Shown: positions 27,525 to 36,584, numbered from the stretch's first letter. The stretch: DNA of 64,000 bases from Acidovorax sp. NCPPB 4044 (GCF_028069655.1 NZ_JAMCOS010000001.1:4432001-4496000); one strand, 5' to 3'. The notes: a model not told the origin generated them from the letters alone. Numbers and translations: made by a program.

Positions 27525-28196
27525 TCACCGCCCTGCCTGCTCCAGCCACGCCTCCACCTCCTGGGCGGCCTGCGCGGCGGCCTCGGACATGGCGTGCGTG
27601 CCGCCGCGGGCGTCGGCCGTGGGGGCGGGCTTCTGGACGATGAAGACGCGCTGGGCGACGAGCTTCTCGCCGGCCTGGGTGGAGTCGGCGAGCGAGGCGC
27701 GCAGCCGCAGCACGCCGGTGCTGGCCGTGGTGGACTGGAAGACCTGGCTGAATTCCTCGATCTCCACGCGCAGCACGGCGGGCGGCTTGCCGCCCTCGAC
27801 GAGCTGCATGGCGCCCTCGTCGCCCATGAGCACCGGGCGGCGCTGGCCCAGCTGGTCGCGCAACGCCTGCTGCACGAGCTGCGCGGGCGGCTGGCTCCAG
27901 CGGGCCTGGCCGTAGGGGCGCAGGCGGCGCGGGTCGTCGTAGGCCAGGCGGTAGAGCACGGAGGTGCTGCCTTCCACCGGGCCGGTGACGGCCACCTCGG
28001 GCAGCGCGATGGGCGGCAGGGGCGCGCGGCGGTCGGTGGGCGCGGTGGCCAGCAGGCCCGGGCCGAAGTCGTACACGTCGGCGCGCACAGGCGGCGCGGG
28101 CAGGGCCGAGCAACCGGCCAGGAGCGCGGCCGCGGCCACGGTGCCCCAGAGGCCTGATGCCGCCGTATTCACTGCATTGTTTGCTATGTTTTTCAT
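27525..28196 (-). CDS. ABC-type transport auxiliary lipoprotein (PqiC/YmbA-like)
   Basis: The 223-residue lipoprotein has the lipobox LLAGC (Cys29) and a domain of the ABC-type transport auxiliary lipoprotein family (VYDFGPGLLATAPT, SVLYRLAYDDPRRLRPYGQARWSQPPAQLVQQALRDQL, VLRVEIEEFSQVFQ). It is the outer membrane partner of the MCE transporter encoded upstream. The first 15 residues (MKNIANNAVNTAASG) are encoded by a dispersed repeat. A good ribosome site is not visible, so the exact start is uncertain. Confidence 0.8.
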   Translation of the reverse strand: MKNIANNAVNTAASGLWGTVAAAALLAGCSALPAPPVRADVYDFGPGLLATAPTDRRAPLPPIALPEVAVTGPVEGSTSVLYRLAYDDPRRLRPYGQARWSQPPAQLVQQALRDQLGQRRPVLMGDEGAMQLVEGGKPPAVLRVEIEEFSQVFQSTTASTGVLRLRASLADSTQAGEKLVAQRVFIVQKPAPTADARGGTHAMSEAAAQAAQEVEAWLEQAGR

Positions 28197-28199
28197 AGT
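28151..28199. repeat. Dispersed GCTAT/ATAGC repeat, copy 4 (coding for a lipoprotein N-terminus)
   Basis: In reverse orientation: ATGCCGCCG, TATTCACTGCATTG, TTTGCTAT and ATAGT. On the other strand it reads as the first codons of the lipoprotein gene at 28196, including the ATG and the first lysine codon. Confidence 0.7.
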
Positions 28200-28256
28200 A
28201 ACTGGGGTGGTATTTCCAGGGCGTTCATGCGGAAGGGGGAACGGGACCGGCGCGCG

Positions 28257-29237
28257 TCACCGGGTCGCGGCGGCGGGTGCCTCGAAGCCGGGCTCGCCCG
28301 GGCCGCCGGCCGCGCGGCCGGGTCCGTAGATGAGCGATTGCGGGTTGTCGCTGAGGTTGCTGGCCGCGCGGCCCAGGCGGCGCACGGCGCGCGAGGTTTC
28401 GTCGGCGGCATGGTTCACGCGCGGCAGCGTCACGCGGCCGAAGCGGTCGGCCGCGAGCGACAGCGACTGCGAGCTTTCGGCGATCTGGTCGAGCGGCCCG
28501 CCCTCGGCGCTCAGCTTGCGCACGGCGGTGGTCACTTCGCTGGCCGCATTGCCGGCGTTCGTGCCCGCCTGCCGCAGGGCCTGCAGGGTTTCGCGCGCAT
28601 CGCTGGCCAGCACCGGCACGGTGGCCAGGGCCGGGTCCAGCCGCTGCGCCACGGTGTTGTCGAGCCGCTTCATGAGCGCGTTGGCACTGCCCGCAGCCTG
28701 CCCGAGGTTGTCCAGCGCGAGGGTGAAGCGCTTCTGGTTCTCGTCGCCCAGCAGATCGTTGATGCGGTCGGTGGCCTGCTGCACCTGCGCGAGGATGGCC
28801 GGCCCCTGTTCGGCGAGCTGGCTGAAGGGCGAGCTCTTGAGCGGCAGACGCGGCAGGCCGCTCGATCCGCGCGGCAGCGCGGGCTGCGGCGAGGAGCCGT
28901 CGTCCAGCAGCACGTGCGCGAGGCCGGTGACGCCCTGGTAGCCCAGCACGGCGAAGGTGGCGGGCGTGACGGGCGCCTGGTCGTTCACGGCGATGCGGAT
29001 CAGCACGTTGCCGGCCACGTCGGGGTCGAAGCCGATGCGCGTCACCTTGCCCACGGCCACGCCCTTGTAGCGCACGGCCGCCTGCGGCTGCAGCCCGCCC
29101 ACGCTCTCGCGCGTGGAGAGCTCGTAGACCTGGTAGCTCGCCCGGTCGCGCGTGAGCCACAGGCCCAGGGCGGCGAGCAGGGCCGCCACCACCACTACGA
29201 AGATGCCCGCGGCAAGGGCGTGGGACTTGTTTTCCAT
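28257..29237 (-). CDS. MlaD-family (MCE) substrate-binding protein
   Basis: The 326-residue protein has one N-terminal helix (about 8-28) and an MCE domain (about 38-120: YELSTRESVGGLQPQAAVRYKGVAVGKVTRIGFDP, VTGLAHVLLDD). A long helical region (about 150-290) follows, as in MCE proteins that form a periplasmic tunnel. It hands lipids between the inner membrane complex and the outer membrane lipoprotein. Its start overlaps the stop of the ATPase gene. Confidence 0.9.
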   Translation of the reverse strand: MENKSHALAAGIFVVVVAALLAALGLWLTRDRASYQVYELSTRESVGGLQPQAAVRYKGVAVGKVTRIGFDPDVAGNVLIRIAVNDQAPVTPATFAVLGYQGVTGLAHVLLDDGSSPQPALPRGSSGLPRLPLKSSPFSQLAEQGPAILAQVQQATDRINDLLGDENQKRFTLALDNLGQAAGSANALMKRLDNTVAQRLDPALATVPVLASDARETLQALRQAGTNAGNAASEVTTAVRKLSAEGGPLDQIAESSQSLSLAADRFGRVTLPRVNHAADETSRAVRRLGRAASNLSDNPQSLIYGPGRAAGGPGEPGFEAPAAATR

Positions 29238-30091
29238 CAGGCCTCCTGTCCCGGGGCGGCGGCGTCCGGCGAGGGCGCCGGAGCGGGCGCCATCGCGCGG
29301 CGGCCGCGCTCCCCGAGGAAAAATTGTTGAATGAACGGGTGCTCGAAATGCGCCACTTCCTGCGGCGTGCCGCTGGTGATGACGCGCTTCTCGGCCAGCA
29401 CGGCCACGCGCGTGCTGAGCGCGAAGAGCGTGTCGAGGTCGTGGGTGACCATCACCACGGTGAGGCCCAGCGCGGCGTGCAGCTCGCGCAGCAGCTCACA
29501 GAACTCGTCGGAGCTGTTCGGGTCCAGGCCCGCGGTGGGCTCGTCCAGCAACAGCAGCGGCGGGTCCATGATGAGGGCGCGCGCGAGCGCCACGCGCTTG
29601 ATCATGCCGCCCGACAGGTCGGCGGGCATGCGCGTGGCGTGCTCGGGCTTGAGCCCCACGAGGCGCAGCTTGACCATCGACGCATCGCAGATCAGGTCCT
29701 TGGGCAGCGTGCCCTGCTCGCGCAGCGCGAAGGCCACGTTGTCGAGCACGCTGAAGGCCGAGAACAGCGCGCCGTGCTGGAAGAGCATGCCCACGCGGCT
29801 CGCCGCGCCCGCGCGGCCCATCTCGGCGGCGGGCCGGCCCAGCACGGTGACGCTGCCCTGGGCCGGCCGCGTGAGCCCCAGCATCTGCCGCAGCAGCACG
29901 GTCTTGCCGGTGCCCGAGCCGCCCACCAGCGCCAGGATCTCGCCGCGCCGCACCGTGAGGTCGAGGTTCTCGTGCACGGCGAAGGCCTCGTCGCCCTTGC
30001 CGAACACGGTGGAGAGGCCGCGGATCTCCACCACCGGCGGCGCGTCGGCGTCGGGCGGCGGGGGGGCGGCGGCGGGTCCGGTCTCGGCCAT
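29237..30091 (-). CDS. MlaF-type ABC transporter ATPase
   Basis: The 284-residue ATPase has Walker A GGSGTGKT, Q-loop FQHGALFSAFSVLDNVAF, the signature LSGGM, Walker B LLLLDEPTAGLDP and the switch His in VTHDLDTLFAL. The RRG-EILAL and GALFSAFSV phrases are typical of Mla/TTG2-type importers of phospholipids. It energises the MlaE-like permease encoded 4 bp upstream. Pro/Ala tails at both ends are likely disordered. Confidence 0.92.
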   Translation of the reverse strand: MAETGPAAAPPPPDADAPPVVEIRGLSTVFGKGDEAFAVHENLDLTVRRGEILALVGGSGTGKTVLLRQMLGLTRPAQGSVTVLGRPAAEMGRAGAASRVGMLFQHGALFSAFSVLDNVAFALREQGTLPKDLICDASMVKLRLVGLKPEHATRMPADLSGGMIKRVALARALIMDPPLLLLDEPTAGLDPNSSDEFCELLRELHAALGLTVVMVTHDLDTLFALSTRVAVLAEKRVITSGTPQEVAHFEHPFIQQFFLGERGRRAMAPAPAPSPDAAAPGQEA

Positions 30092-30095
30092 GGCG

Positions 30096-31223
30096 TCAGA
30101 TCCCGAGGTTCTTGAACGCGATCGCGAAGAGCGCGTCCACGATGATGACCATGGTGATGGCGTTCACCACCGAGGCCGTGGTGCCCTCGCCCAGGCTCTG
30201 GGTGTTGGGCTTCACGCGCAGGCCCCAGTGGCAGCCGATGAGCGCGATGCCCACGCCGAACACCACCGACTTGACCATCGCGAGCACCAGGTTGGAGAAG
30301 CTCACCGCGTTGGGCAGCGCCTGCACGAAATAGGCGGGCGAGACATCCATGGCGATGTCGGCCGCGAGCATGCCGCCCGCGAGCGCGCACAGCGTGGTCC
30401 ACACGGCGATGAGCGGCATCGCGATGGCGAGCGCCACGGCGCGCGGCATCACGAGCCGGAAGCCGTGCGGGATGCCCATGACGCGCATCGCGTCCAGCTC
30501 CTCGGTGACGCGCATCACGCCGATCTGCGCGGTGATGGCGGAGCCCGAGCGCCCGGCCACGAGGATGGCCGCAAGCATGGGCCCCAGCTCGCGGATCAGC
30601 GAGATGCCCAGGATGTTGACGATGAACGATTCGGCCCCGAACTGCCGCAGCTGCAGGCTCATGAGGTAGGCCAGCACCACGCCGATCAGGAAGCCCACGA
30701 TGGCGGTGATCGGCAGCGCCGTGGCGCCCATGCGGTAGAGGTGGCCGGAGATGTCGCGCCAGGGCGCGCGGCCGGGCGCACGCACCACGCGGCCCAGGTC
30801 GATGACGAGCTGGCCCACCAGCTCGAGCAGGTGCTTGCCGTGGCCCAGCGCGTGCAGCACTTTCACGCCGAGGCGGTCGACCTCCTCGGCCAGCCGCCAG
30901 GGCGGATCGGGCGGTCGGTCGGTGACGGTGAATTCGGCCACGCGGTCGAGCATGTCGCGCTGGGCGTCGTCCAGGGCCACGCGGTCCGGCCAGGCACGGC
31001 CCCAGTGGTTCCAGAGCAGCTGGGCGCCCACGTGGTCGAGCCAGTCGACCGCGCGCAGGTCCCAGCCCAAGCCGGCATCCGGCGGCGACTGGGCGAGCTG
31101 CGCGGACAGCGCGCGCCAGTTCCGGCGGGTGCCCAGGTCTGCCGCCCCCCAGCGGCCGTGCAGCGCGGCGACCGGCCCCTCGGGCGTGTCGGTGCGTGAG
31201 ATGCGGGGCAGGCTGTCGCTCAT
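30096..31223 (-). CDS. MlaE-type ABC permease with N-terminal STAS-like domain
   Basis: The 375-residue protein has an N-terminal STAS-like part (about 1-120: LHGRWGAADLG, GWDLRAVDWLDHVGAQLLWN) and a C-terminal permease domain of about five helices with the family motif ALPITAIVGFLIGVVLAYL, RELGPMLAAILVAGRSGSA and ELDAMRVMGIPHGFRLVMPR. It is the first gene of the four-gene lipid transport operon. The ATG at 31223 is chosen as the start of the conserved region. Confidence 0.9.
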   Translation of the reverse strand: MSDSLPRISRTDTPEGPVAALHGRWGAADLGTRRNWRALSAQLAQSPPDAGLGWDLRAVDWLDHVGAQLLWNHWGRAWPDRVALDDAQRDMLDRVAEFTVTDRPPDPPWRLAEEVDRLGVKVLHALGHGKHLLELVGQLVIDLGRVVRAPGRAPWRDISGHLYRMGATALPITAIVGFLIGVVLAYLMSLQLRQFGAESFIVNILGISLIRELGPMLAAILVAGRSGSAITAQIGVMRVTEELDAMRVMGIPHGFRLVMPRAVALAIAMPLIAVWTTLCALAGGMLAADIAMDVSPAYFVQALPNAVSFSNLVLAMVKSVVFGVGIALIGCHWGLRVKPNTQSLGEGTTASVVNAITMVIIVDALFAIAFKNLGI

Positions 31224-31400
31224 GGAGTCGGCGGTAGGTCGGCGGGGGTGCGGGGTGCGTGGACGGGATGCGGAGGGCAGGGCAACGAAAACACGGCAGG
31301 AGCGGGAACCGGATGGTAGCGGAGCGCGGCGCGGCGCCCGCGTCAGCGCAGAGCGCGTTCCATTGGCGGCGCGCGGCGGATGAAATTTAATCAAAAGTGC

Positions 31401-31449
31401 TCCATGCCGCCGGATCCATTGAATTGTTTGCTATTAAAAAAGGAGTAGC
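31401..31449. repeat. Dispersed GCTAT/ATAGC repeat, copy 5 (degenerate hairpin)
   Basis: In reverse orientation: TCCATGCCGCCGGATCCATT, GAATTG, TTTGCTATT and a degraded second arm (GAGTAGC). It lies in the divergent region between the lipid transport operon and the GMC oxidoreductase. Confidence 0.7.
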
Positions 31450-31558
31450 CGGGCTTCCCCTATCGACAGCCCCACCCCGCCGCGCACAATGGTCGCGCCG
31501 CCCCCTGGCGGCCCGCGCGGCCCGGGGCCGCGCGCTGGGACGGCCTTCTCCTTCTTCC

Positions 31559-33253
31559 ATGAGCGACACCACTTTCGACACCATCGTCATCGGCGGCGGC
31601 ACGGCCGGCGCCCTGCTCTGCAACCGTTTGAGCGCCGATCCGCGCCACCGCGTGCTGCTCGTGGAGGCCGGCCGCAAGGACGACTACCACTGGATCCACA
31701 TCCCCGTGGGCTACCTCTACTGCATCGGCAACCCGCGCACCGACTGGCTCTACCAGACCGAGCCCGACGAAGGCCTGAACGGCCGCAGCCTGCGCTACCC
31801 GCGCGGCAAGACGCTGGGCGGCTGCAGCAGCATCAACGGCATGATCTACATGCGCGGCCAGGCCCGCGACTACGACCACTGGGCCCAGGCCACGGGCGAC
31901 GAAACCTGGCGCTGGGACAACGTGCTGCCGGCCTTCCGCCGCCACGAGGACCACTGGCGCCTCGACCGCCCCGATGCGGCCACCGACGAATTCAGGCGCC
32001 TGCACGGCAGCAAGAGCACCGGCGGCAGCGGCGAATGGCGCGTGGAACGCCAGCGGCTGCGCTGGGACGTGCTCGACGCGTTCTCGCTCGCCGCGCAGCA
32101 GGCGGGCATTCCCTCCACGGACGACTTCAACCGCGGCACCAATGAGGGCGTGGGGTACTTCGAGGTCAACCAGAAGGGCGGCTGGCGCTGGAACACCGCC
32201 AAGGCGTTCCTGCGGCCCACCTGTTATGGCCGCCCCAACTTCGAGATGTGGACCGGCGCGCAGGCCAGCCGCCTGCTGCTGGAGACCCAGCCGGACGGCA
32301 GCAGCCGCTGCACCGGCGTGGAGGTCTGGAACGGGCACGAAAGGGTCACCGCCCACGCCGCGCACGGCGTGGTGCTGAGCGCGGGGGCGGTGAATTCGCC
32401 GCAGCTGCTGCAGCTCTCGGGCATCGGGCCCGGCGCGCTGCTGCAGGCGCACGGCATCGGCGTGGCGCACGACCTGCCCGGCGTGGGCGCCAACCTGCAG
32501 GACCACCTGCAGATCCGCGCCGTGTTCAAGGTGAACGGCGTGCCCACGCTCAACACGCTGGCCGGCAACCTCTGGGGGCGCGCGCGCATCGGGCTCGAAT
32601 ACGCCCTCAAGCGCAGCGGCCCGATGAGCATGGCGCCTTCGCAGCTGGGCGCCTTCACGCGCAGCGCGCCCGACCGGCCGCACCCCAACCTGCAATACCA
32701 CGTGCAGCCGCTCTCGCTCGATGCGTTCGGCGAGCCGCTGCATGCGTTTCCCGCGTTCACGGCCAGCGTGTGCAACCTCAACCCGACCAGCCGCGGCACG
32801 GTGCAGATCAAGAGCCCGCGCTTCCAGGACGCGCCGGCCATCGCGCCGCGCTACCTGAGCACGCCCGAAGACCGCCAGGTGGCCGCCGACTCGCTGCGCG
32901 TCACGCGGCGCATCGTCGCGCAGCCGGCGCTCGCGCCCTACCGGCCCGAGGAGTGGAAGCCCGGCACGCAGTACGAATCGGACGAGGACCTCGCGCGGCT
33001 GGCGGGCGACATCGCCACGACCATCTTCCACCCCGTGGGCACCACCCGCATGGGCGCCGACGGCGACCCGGGCGCCGTGCTCGACGCACGCCTGCGCGTG
33101 CGCGACGGCCGCGGCGGCACCATCGCGGGCCTGCGCGTGGTCGATGCCGGCGCCATGCCCACCATCACCAGCGGCAACACCAACTCGCCCACGCTCATGA
33201 TCGCGGAGAAGGCGGCCGAATGGCTGCGGGCGGAGGCGCAGGGGGCCGGCTGA
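31559..33253 (+). CDS. GMC-family FAD oxidoreductase (choline dehydrogenase-like)
   Basis: The 564-residue protein has the FAD motif VIGGGTAGALLCNRLS, the GMC signature 1 region YPRGKTLGGCSSINGMIYMRG, signature 2 (GAVNSPQLLQLSGIGPG), DHLQIRAVFKV and the C-terminal HPVGTTRMG and GNTNSPTLMIAEKAAEWL motifs. It oxidises an alcohol with FAD. No betaine genes are adjacent, so the substrate is open; related enzymes act on choline, polyethylene glycol or long alcohols. Confidence 0.92.
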   Translation: MSDTTFDTIVIGGGTAGALLCNRLSADPRHRVLLVEAGRKDDYHWIHIPVGYLYCIGNPRTDWLYQTEPDEGLNGRSLRYPRGKTLGGCSSINGMIYMRGQARDYDHWAQATGDETWRWDNVLPAFRRHEDHWRLDRPDAATDEFRRLHGSKSTGGSGEWRVERQRLRWDVLDAFSLAAQQAGIPSTDDFNRGTNEGVGYFEVNQKGGWRWNTAKAFLRPTCYGRPNFEMWTGAQASRLLLETQPDGSSRCTGVEVWNGHERVTAHAAHGVVLSAGAVNSPQLLQLSGIGPGALLQAHGIGVAHDLPGVGANLQDHLQIRAVFKVNGVPTLNTLAGNLWGRARIGLEYALKRSGPMSMAPSQLGAFTRSAPDRPHPNLQYHVQPLSLDAFGEPLHAFPAFTASVCNLNPTSRGTVQIKSPRFQDAPAIAPRYLSTPEDRQVAADSLRVTRRIVAQPALAPYRPEEWKPGTQYESDEDLARLAGDIATTIFHPVGTTRMGADGDPGAVLDARLRVRDGRGGTIAGLRVVDAGAMPTITSGNTNSPTLMIAEKAAEWLRAEAQGAG

Positions 33254-33307
33254 CGCGGCGCGGCGCGGCGCGGCGGTGCGACATCCACCGGGCTGCACCG
33301 TGCCGCC

Positions 33308-34300
33308 TCACACGCCCGAGGGGCCGGCGCTGCCCCGCTGGCCCGCGGCATCGCGCCGCCGCCCCGCGACCTGCTCCAAGACGGCGCCCTCGGCCGCCAC
33401 GGCACCGGCCAGCCACAGCGCGGACGACACCGTCTGCAGGCGCGCGGCGGTTTCGGCATCGCTCTCCGATGCCTGCACGGCAGCGGCCGACACGCCCGCC
33501 GCCGCCAGATTGGCGAGGCTGGCCGCGCCCTGCCAGAGCGCCACTCGTTTGCTGCCAACGGAATTCGCCAGCGCGCTCCAGGCGGTCATCGTCCCGCTGC
33601 CGGCCCAGGACGCCGCCGCACCGTAGCCCAGCGCGCGCTGCAGCGCGCCCTGTGTAAAGGGCACGGCGACGCTGAAGGCGCCTGCGACCACGCCCAGCCA
33701 GTTCGTCCCCGTAGCCCCGGCGCTGCGCGGCGCATTGCCCGCCTCGCCCAGGACGCCGGCCGCCACCCACAGCCCGCCGCTCACAGCGGACACCACGCGT
33801 GCCGCCTGCGGCACCGCGCCGAGCCGCGCGGAGGCCAGGGACGCCGCGGCCGCCGCGCCATCCACCAGCGGCGCGCACAGCGCCGATGCCTCCCGCGCCT
33901 TGCCCGGCCTTGCCGGCGCTCCGCCGCCAGGAGGCTCGGGCATCGGCGCGGGCGAAGTGGGCGAAATGGAGAGAGTGGAGGACGCGGATGAGACGGGGGA
34001 AGCAGGTGCAGGCTCACCGCCACCGGCTGGCGGCCGGGATGGGGATGGCACCGGGGACGACGCCCACAGCGCCGCCCCGGGCGGTGCCGACAGCGAGCGC
34101 GGCAGGCTGGCCTCGCGGGGGCGCTGGCCGCCCGCGGCGCCGGAGGGTGGGGCGCTGCGCGCTCGCAGGCCATCGGGCGCCTCCCGGCGCGCGGCGCGGC
34201 CTCCCCGGGCAGGCAGGGGCTCCCCGGCGGGCGCCGGCGCAGTTGGGGGGGCGGCTGCGGGAACAGGCGCGGGTGCGCGGAGGGAATCAAGAGCAGGCAT
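33308..34300 (-). CDS. Ser/Pro/Ala-rich protein with hydrophobic C-terminal half, possible secreted effector
   Basis: The 330-residue frame begins MPALDSLRAPAPVPAAAPP. The first 140 residues are low-complexity Pro/Ala/Ser/Arg with no signal peptide, the composition of some type III secretion signals. The second half has several hydrophobic helices (VVSAVSGGLWVAAGVLG, WLGVVAGAFSVAVPF, ALWQGAASLANLAAAGVSAAAV, VSSALWLAGAVAAEGAV). No family is recognised. Start is uncertain. Only imperfect TTCGB half-sites (13 instead of 15 apart) lie upstream, so effector status is speculative. Confidence 0.5.
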   Translation of the reverse strand: MPALDSLRAPAPVPAAAPPTAPAPAGEPLPARGGRAARREAPDGLRARSAPPSGAAGGQRPREASLPRSLSAPPGAALWASSPVPSPSRPPAGGGEPAPASPVSSASSTLSISPTSPAPMPEPPGGGAPARPGKAREASALCAPLVDGAAAAASLASARLGAVPQAARVVSAVSGGLWVAAGVLGEAGNAPRSAGATGTNWLGVVAGAFSVAVPFTQGALQRALGYGAAASWAGSGTMTAWSALANSVGSKRVALWQGAASLANLAAAGVSAAAVQASESDAETAARLQTVSSALWLAGAVAAEGAVLEQVAGRRRDAAGQRGSAGPSGV

Positions 34301-34707
34301 GGAACGGAACGGTGGAATGGCAACGGGGTGGAATCTGTCACCGACAGGGGAAAAGCCCCTGCTGGCCTCGGCGTCCTCCGGGAGGCCGCGCCGAAGCCAC
34401 AATTCCATGCGAAACCGCGCAAAAAGTCCGCTAAAAGGCGGCTTGACCCCGCCAAGACTTCGCAGATCCATCCAAAAGTGCGCATCCGTCTCCTGCAGCC
34501 ACACCAGCCCACGCACCAGAACCGGGCCTGCGCACCATCCTCACGCTTTGCGTGCCTGCGGGAAAACCCCCAATGCACCAGCGCAGTGCGCGAGTTACAT
34601 TGCGGTTACTCGATAGCGTGCAACGCCGCGCAACGAGGGGACCGAGGAGACAAACTCGAACTCGAAAACACCAATCCAAAGCATCCCCCTATAAGATGCA
34701 TTCCTTC

Positions 34708-34736
34708 AAGCGCCGGCGATCCCGGCGCTTTTTTTT
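34708..34736 (+). terminator. Orphan intrinsic terminator
   Basis: AAGCGCCGG pairs with CCGGCGCTT (9 bp, 5-nt loop) and is followed by six more T. The closest forward gene upstream ends at 33253, so it may end a small non-coding RNA arising between about 34560 and 34700. Confidence 0.75.
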
Positions 34737-34772
34737 GCCCGGCCGTTTCCGCATCCTTTGCATGTTTTGCGG

Positions 34773-34818
34773 CCCATGCCGCCGTATCCAGGACTTTTCC
34801 AGCTATTGAAACGATAGC
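34773..34818. repeat. Dispersed GCTAT/ATAGC repeat, copy 6 (diverged)
   Basis: CCATGCCGCCGTATCCAGGAC is followed by AGCTATT and GATAGC arms (34802-34818), 18 bp before the TSUP permease start. Confidence 0.6.
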
Positions 34819-34836
34819 GAATGCGACAATCCCGGG

Positions 34837-35595
34837 ATGGAATGGATCATTGTTTCGCTGGCTTCGCTGCTGGCCGGCTTCGTGGATGCCATCGTGGGCG
34901 GCGGCGGGCTCATCCTCGTGCCCGCCCTGTTCGCCACCTTTCCCACGGCGCCACCCGCCACGCTCATGGGCACCAACAAGAGCGGCTCCATCTGGGGAAC
35001 GGGCATCGCCACCTGGCAGTACAGCCGCCGCGTGGACATGCGCTGGCAGGCGCTGCTGCCGGCCGCCGCGGCCGGTTTCGCCGGGGCTTTCGCGGGGGCC
35101 TGGACGGTCACCGTGGTGCCGGTGGATTTCCTCCGGCGGCTGCTGCCCTTCATCCTGCTGGCCGTGCTGGCCTACACCCTCGCGCGCAAGGACCTCGGCA
35201 AGCACCACGCCCCGCGCTTCGACGGCCGCACCGAAACCCGCGTCGCCTGCCTGATCGGGCTCACGATCGGGTTCTACGACGGCTTCTTCGGCCCCGGCAC
35301 GGGCAGCTTCTTTGTCTTCCTGTTCGTGCGGCTGCTGGGCTACGACTTCCTGAACGCCTCGGCCTCGGCCAAGCTGCTGAACCTGGCCACCAACGTCGCC
35401 GCGCTGATCCTCTTCACGGCCAAGGGCCACGTGTGGTGGCACTTCGCCCTGCCGCTCGCCGTGGCCAACGTGGTGGGCAGCGTGCTCGGCACGCACATGG
35501 CCATGAAGCACGGCACCGGCTTCGTGCGCGGCATCTTCATCTTCGTGGTGGGGGCGCTGATCCTCAAGACGGGCTACGACGGGTTCCTGAAATAG
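34837..35595 (+). CDS. TSUP-family permease (TauE/SafE)
   Basis: The 252-residue protein has about eight helices arranged as two repeats, each with the family glycine motif: DAIVGGGGLILVPALFATFP (about 17-36) and IGFYDGFFGPGTGSFFVF (about 148-165). TSUP proteins export sulfite or sulfonate-related anions, or import others; the substrate here is unknown. The start ATG follows directly after repeat copy 6. Confidence 0.92.
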   Translation: MEWIIVSLASLLAGFVDAIVGGGGLILVPALFATFPTAPPATLMGTNKSGSIWGTGIATWQYSRRVDMRWQALLPAAAAGFAGAFAGAWTVTVVPVDFLRRLLPFILLAVLAYTLARKDLGKHHAPRFDGRTETRVACLIGLTIGFYDGFFGPGTGSFFVFLFVRLLGYDFLNASASAKLLNLATNVAALILFTAKGHVWWHFALPLAVANVVGSVLGTHMAMKHGTGFVRGIFIFVVGALILKTGYDGFLK

Positions 35596-35625
35596 GCACC
35601 GCCCGCACCGCAGGGGACGCCGGCG

Positions 35626-36546
35626 TCAGGCCTCGCGCGCCGGCCGCGGGCACAGCCGGGCCGCGGCGCGCACGATCTCGTCGATGAACACCGTGACGGC
35701 CGGGTGGGCGCGCTCTCCACGCCGGTAGGCCACCGAGATCTCCCGCCCTCCGTCGGGGCGCAGCGGCACGGCCCGGGTGCCCGCCAGCGGCCGCAGCAGG
35801 CGCAGGCCGGGCACCACCGTCACGGCGCAGCCCGCCGCGACCATGGCGGAGACCACTTCGAACCCCGAGGCGCGCACATCCATGCGCGGCTCGAAGCCGG
35901 CCTCCAGGCACCGCTGGCGCACGAACTCGCCGAAGCTGCTCGACGCCGCATCCATGGCCCAGGATTCATGCCGCAGGTCGGCCACGCCGAGCCAGGGGCG
36001 GCCCGCGAGCGGGTGCGTGTCGGGCAGCAGCACGTGCAGCGAATCCTGCGCCAGCGGCACGAAGCCGAAGCCGCCCTGCCGCCGGTCCATGCGCAGCGCC
36101 AGGTGGTCGATGAGCGCGATGTCGGCACGCCAGGCGCCGAGGGCCACCAGGCCGTCGTCGGGCTCCATTTCCTCCACGGCGAGGCGCAGGCGCGGGTAGG
36201 CGGCCCGCAACGCCTGGATGGTCCCGGGCAGCAGGGCCGAGGCGATGGACGGGAAGGCCGCCACGCGCAGCTCGCCTGCGATCTCCCTGCGCAGCAGCGC
36301 CAGTTCGGACTTCGCCTCGTCCAGCACCGCCATGAGGCGCTCCGCGTGCCGCACCAGCGCCTCGCCCCCCGGTGTGAGGCGCACGCCGCGGCCCTGGCGC
36401 TCGGTGAGGGCGAGCCCCGCCTCCGCTTCGAGTTGCGCGATCTGCTGCGAGACGGCCGAAGGCGTCAGCGCCAGGGCCTCGGCGGCGGCCGCCATCGTGC
36501 CGCAGCGGGCCAGTTCGCGCAGCGCGCGCAGGCGGGTCATGTCCAT
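35626..36546 (-). CDS. LysR-family transcriptional regulator
   Basis: The 306-residue protein has the N-terminal LysR helix-turn-helix (LRALRELARCGTMAAAAEALALTPSAVSQQIAQLEAEAG) and a substrate-binding-like effector domain (about 90-295). It is divergent from sdaA (start 36707), and a T-N11-A site (36585) lies between them, so it may control serine deaminase; that is inference. Confidence 0.92.
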   Translation of the reverse strand: MDMTRLRALRELARCGTMAAAAEALALTPSAVSQQIAQLEAEAGLALTERQGRGVRLTPGGEALVRHAERLMAVLDEAKSELALLRREIAGELRVAAFPSIASALLPGTIQALRAAYPRLRLAVEEMEPDDGLVALGAWRADIALIDHLALRMDRRQGGFGFVPLAQDSLHVLLPDTHPLAGRPWLGVADLRHESWAMDAASSSFGEFVRQRCLEAGFEPRMDVRASGFEVVSAMVAAGCAVTVVPGLRLLRPLAGTRAVPLRPDGGREISVAYRRGERAHPAVTVFIDEIVRAAARLCPRPAREA

Positions 36547-36584
36547 GGGGGCTTTTCTTTCACAGGCCGGGCCGGCTTGAATCG

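Larger units (their letters stand above)
34301..34836. other. 536-bp intergenic region without a convincing gene
   Basis: The region between the possible effector (reverse strand) and the TSUP permease (forward) is less GC-rich than the surroundings. It holds imperfect TTCGB half-sites (34391-34413), a strong forward intrinsic terminator (34708-34736) without an obvious upstream gene, and copy 6 of the dispersed repeat. Short frames crossing it have no recognisable features. Confidence 0.6.

Noticed and set aside
34391..34413. Possible PIP box upstream of the Ser/Pro-rich gene
   Set aside because: The TTCGB half-sites are 13 bp apart instead of 15 and no YANNNT follows at 30-32 bp, unlike the perfect box at hopX.
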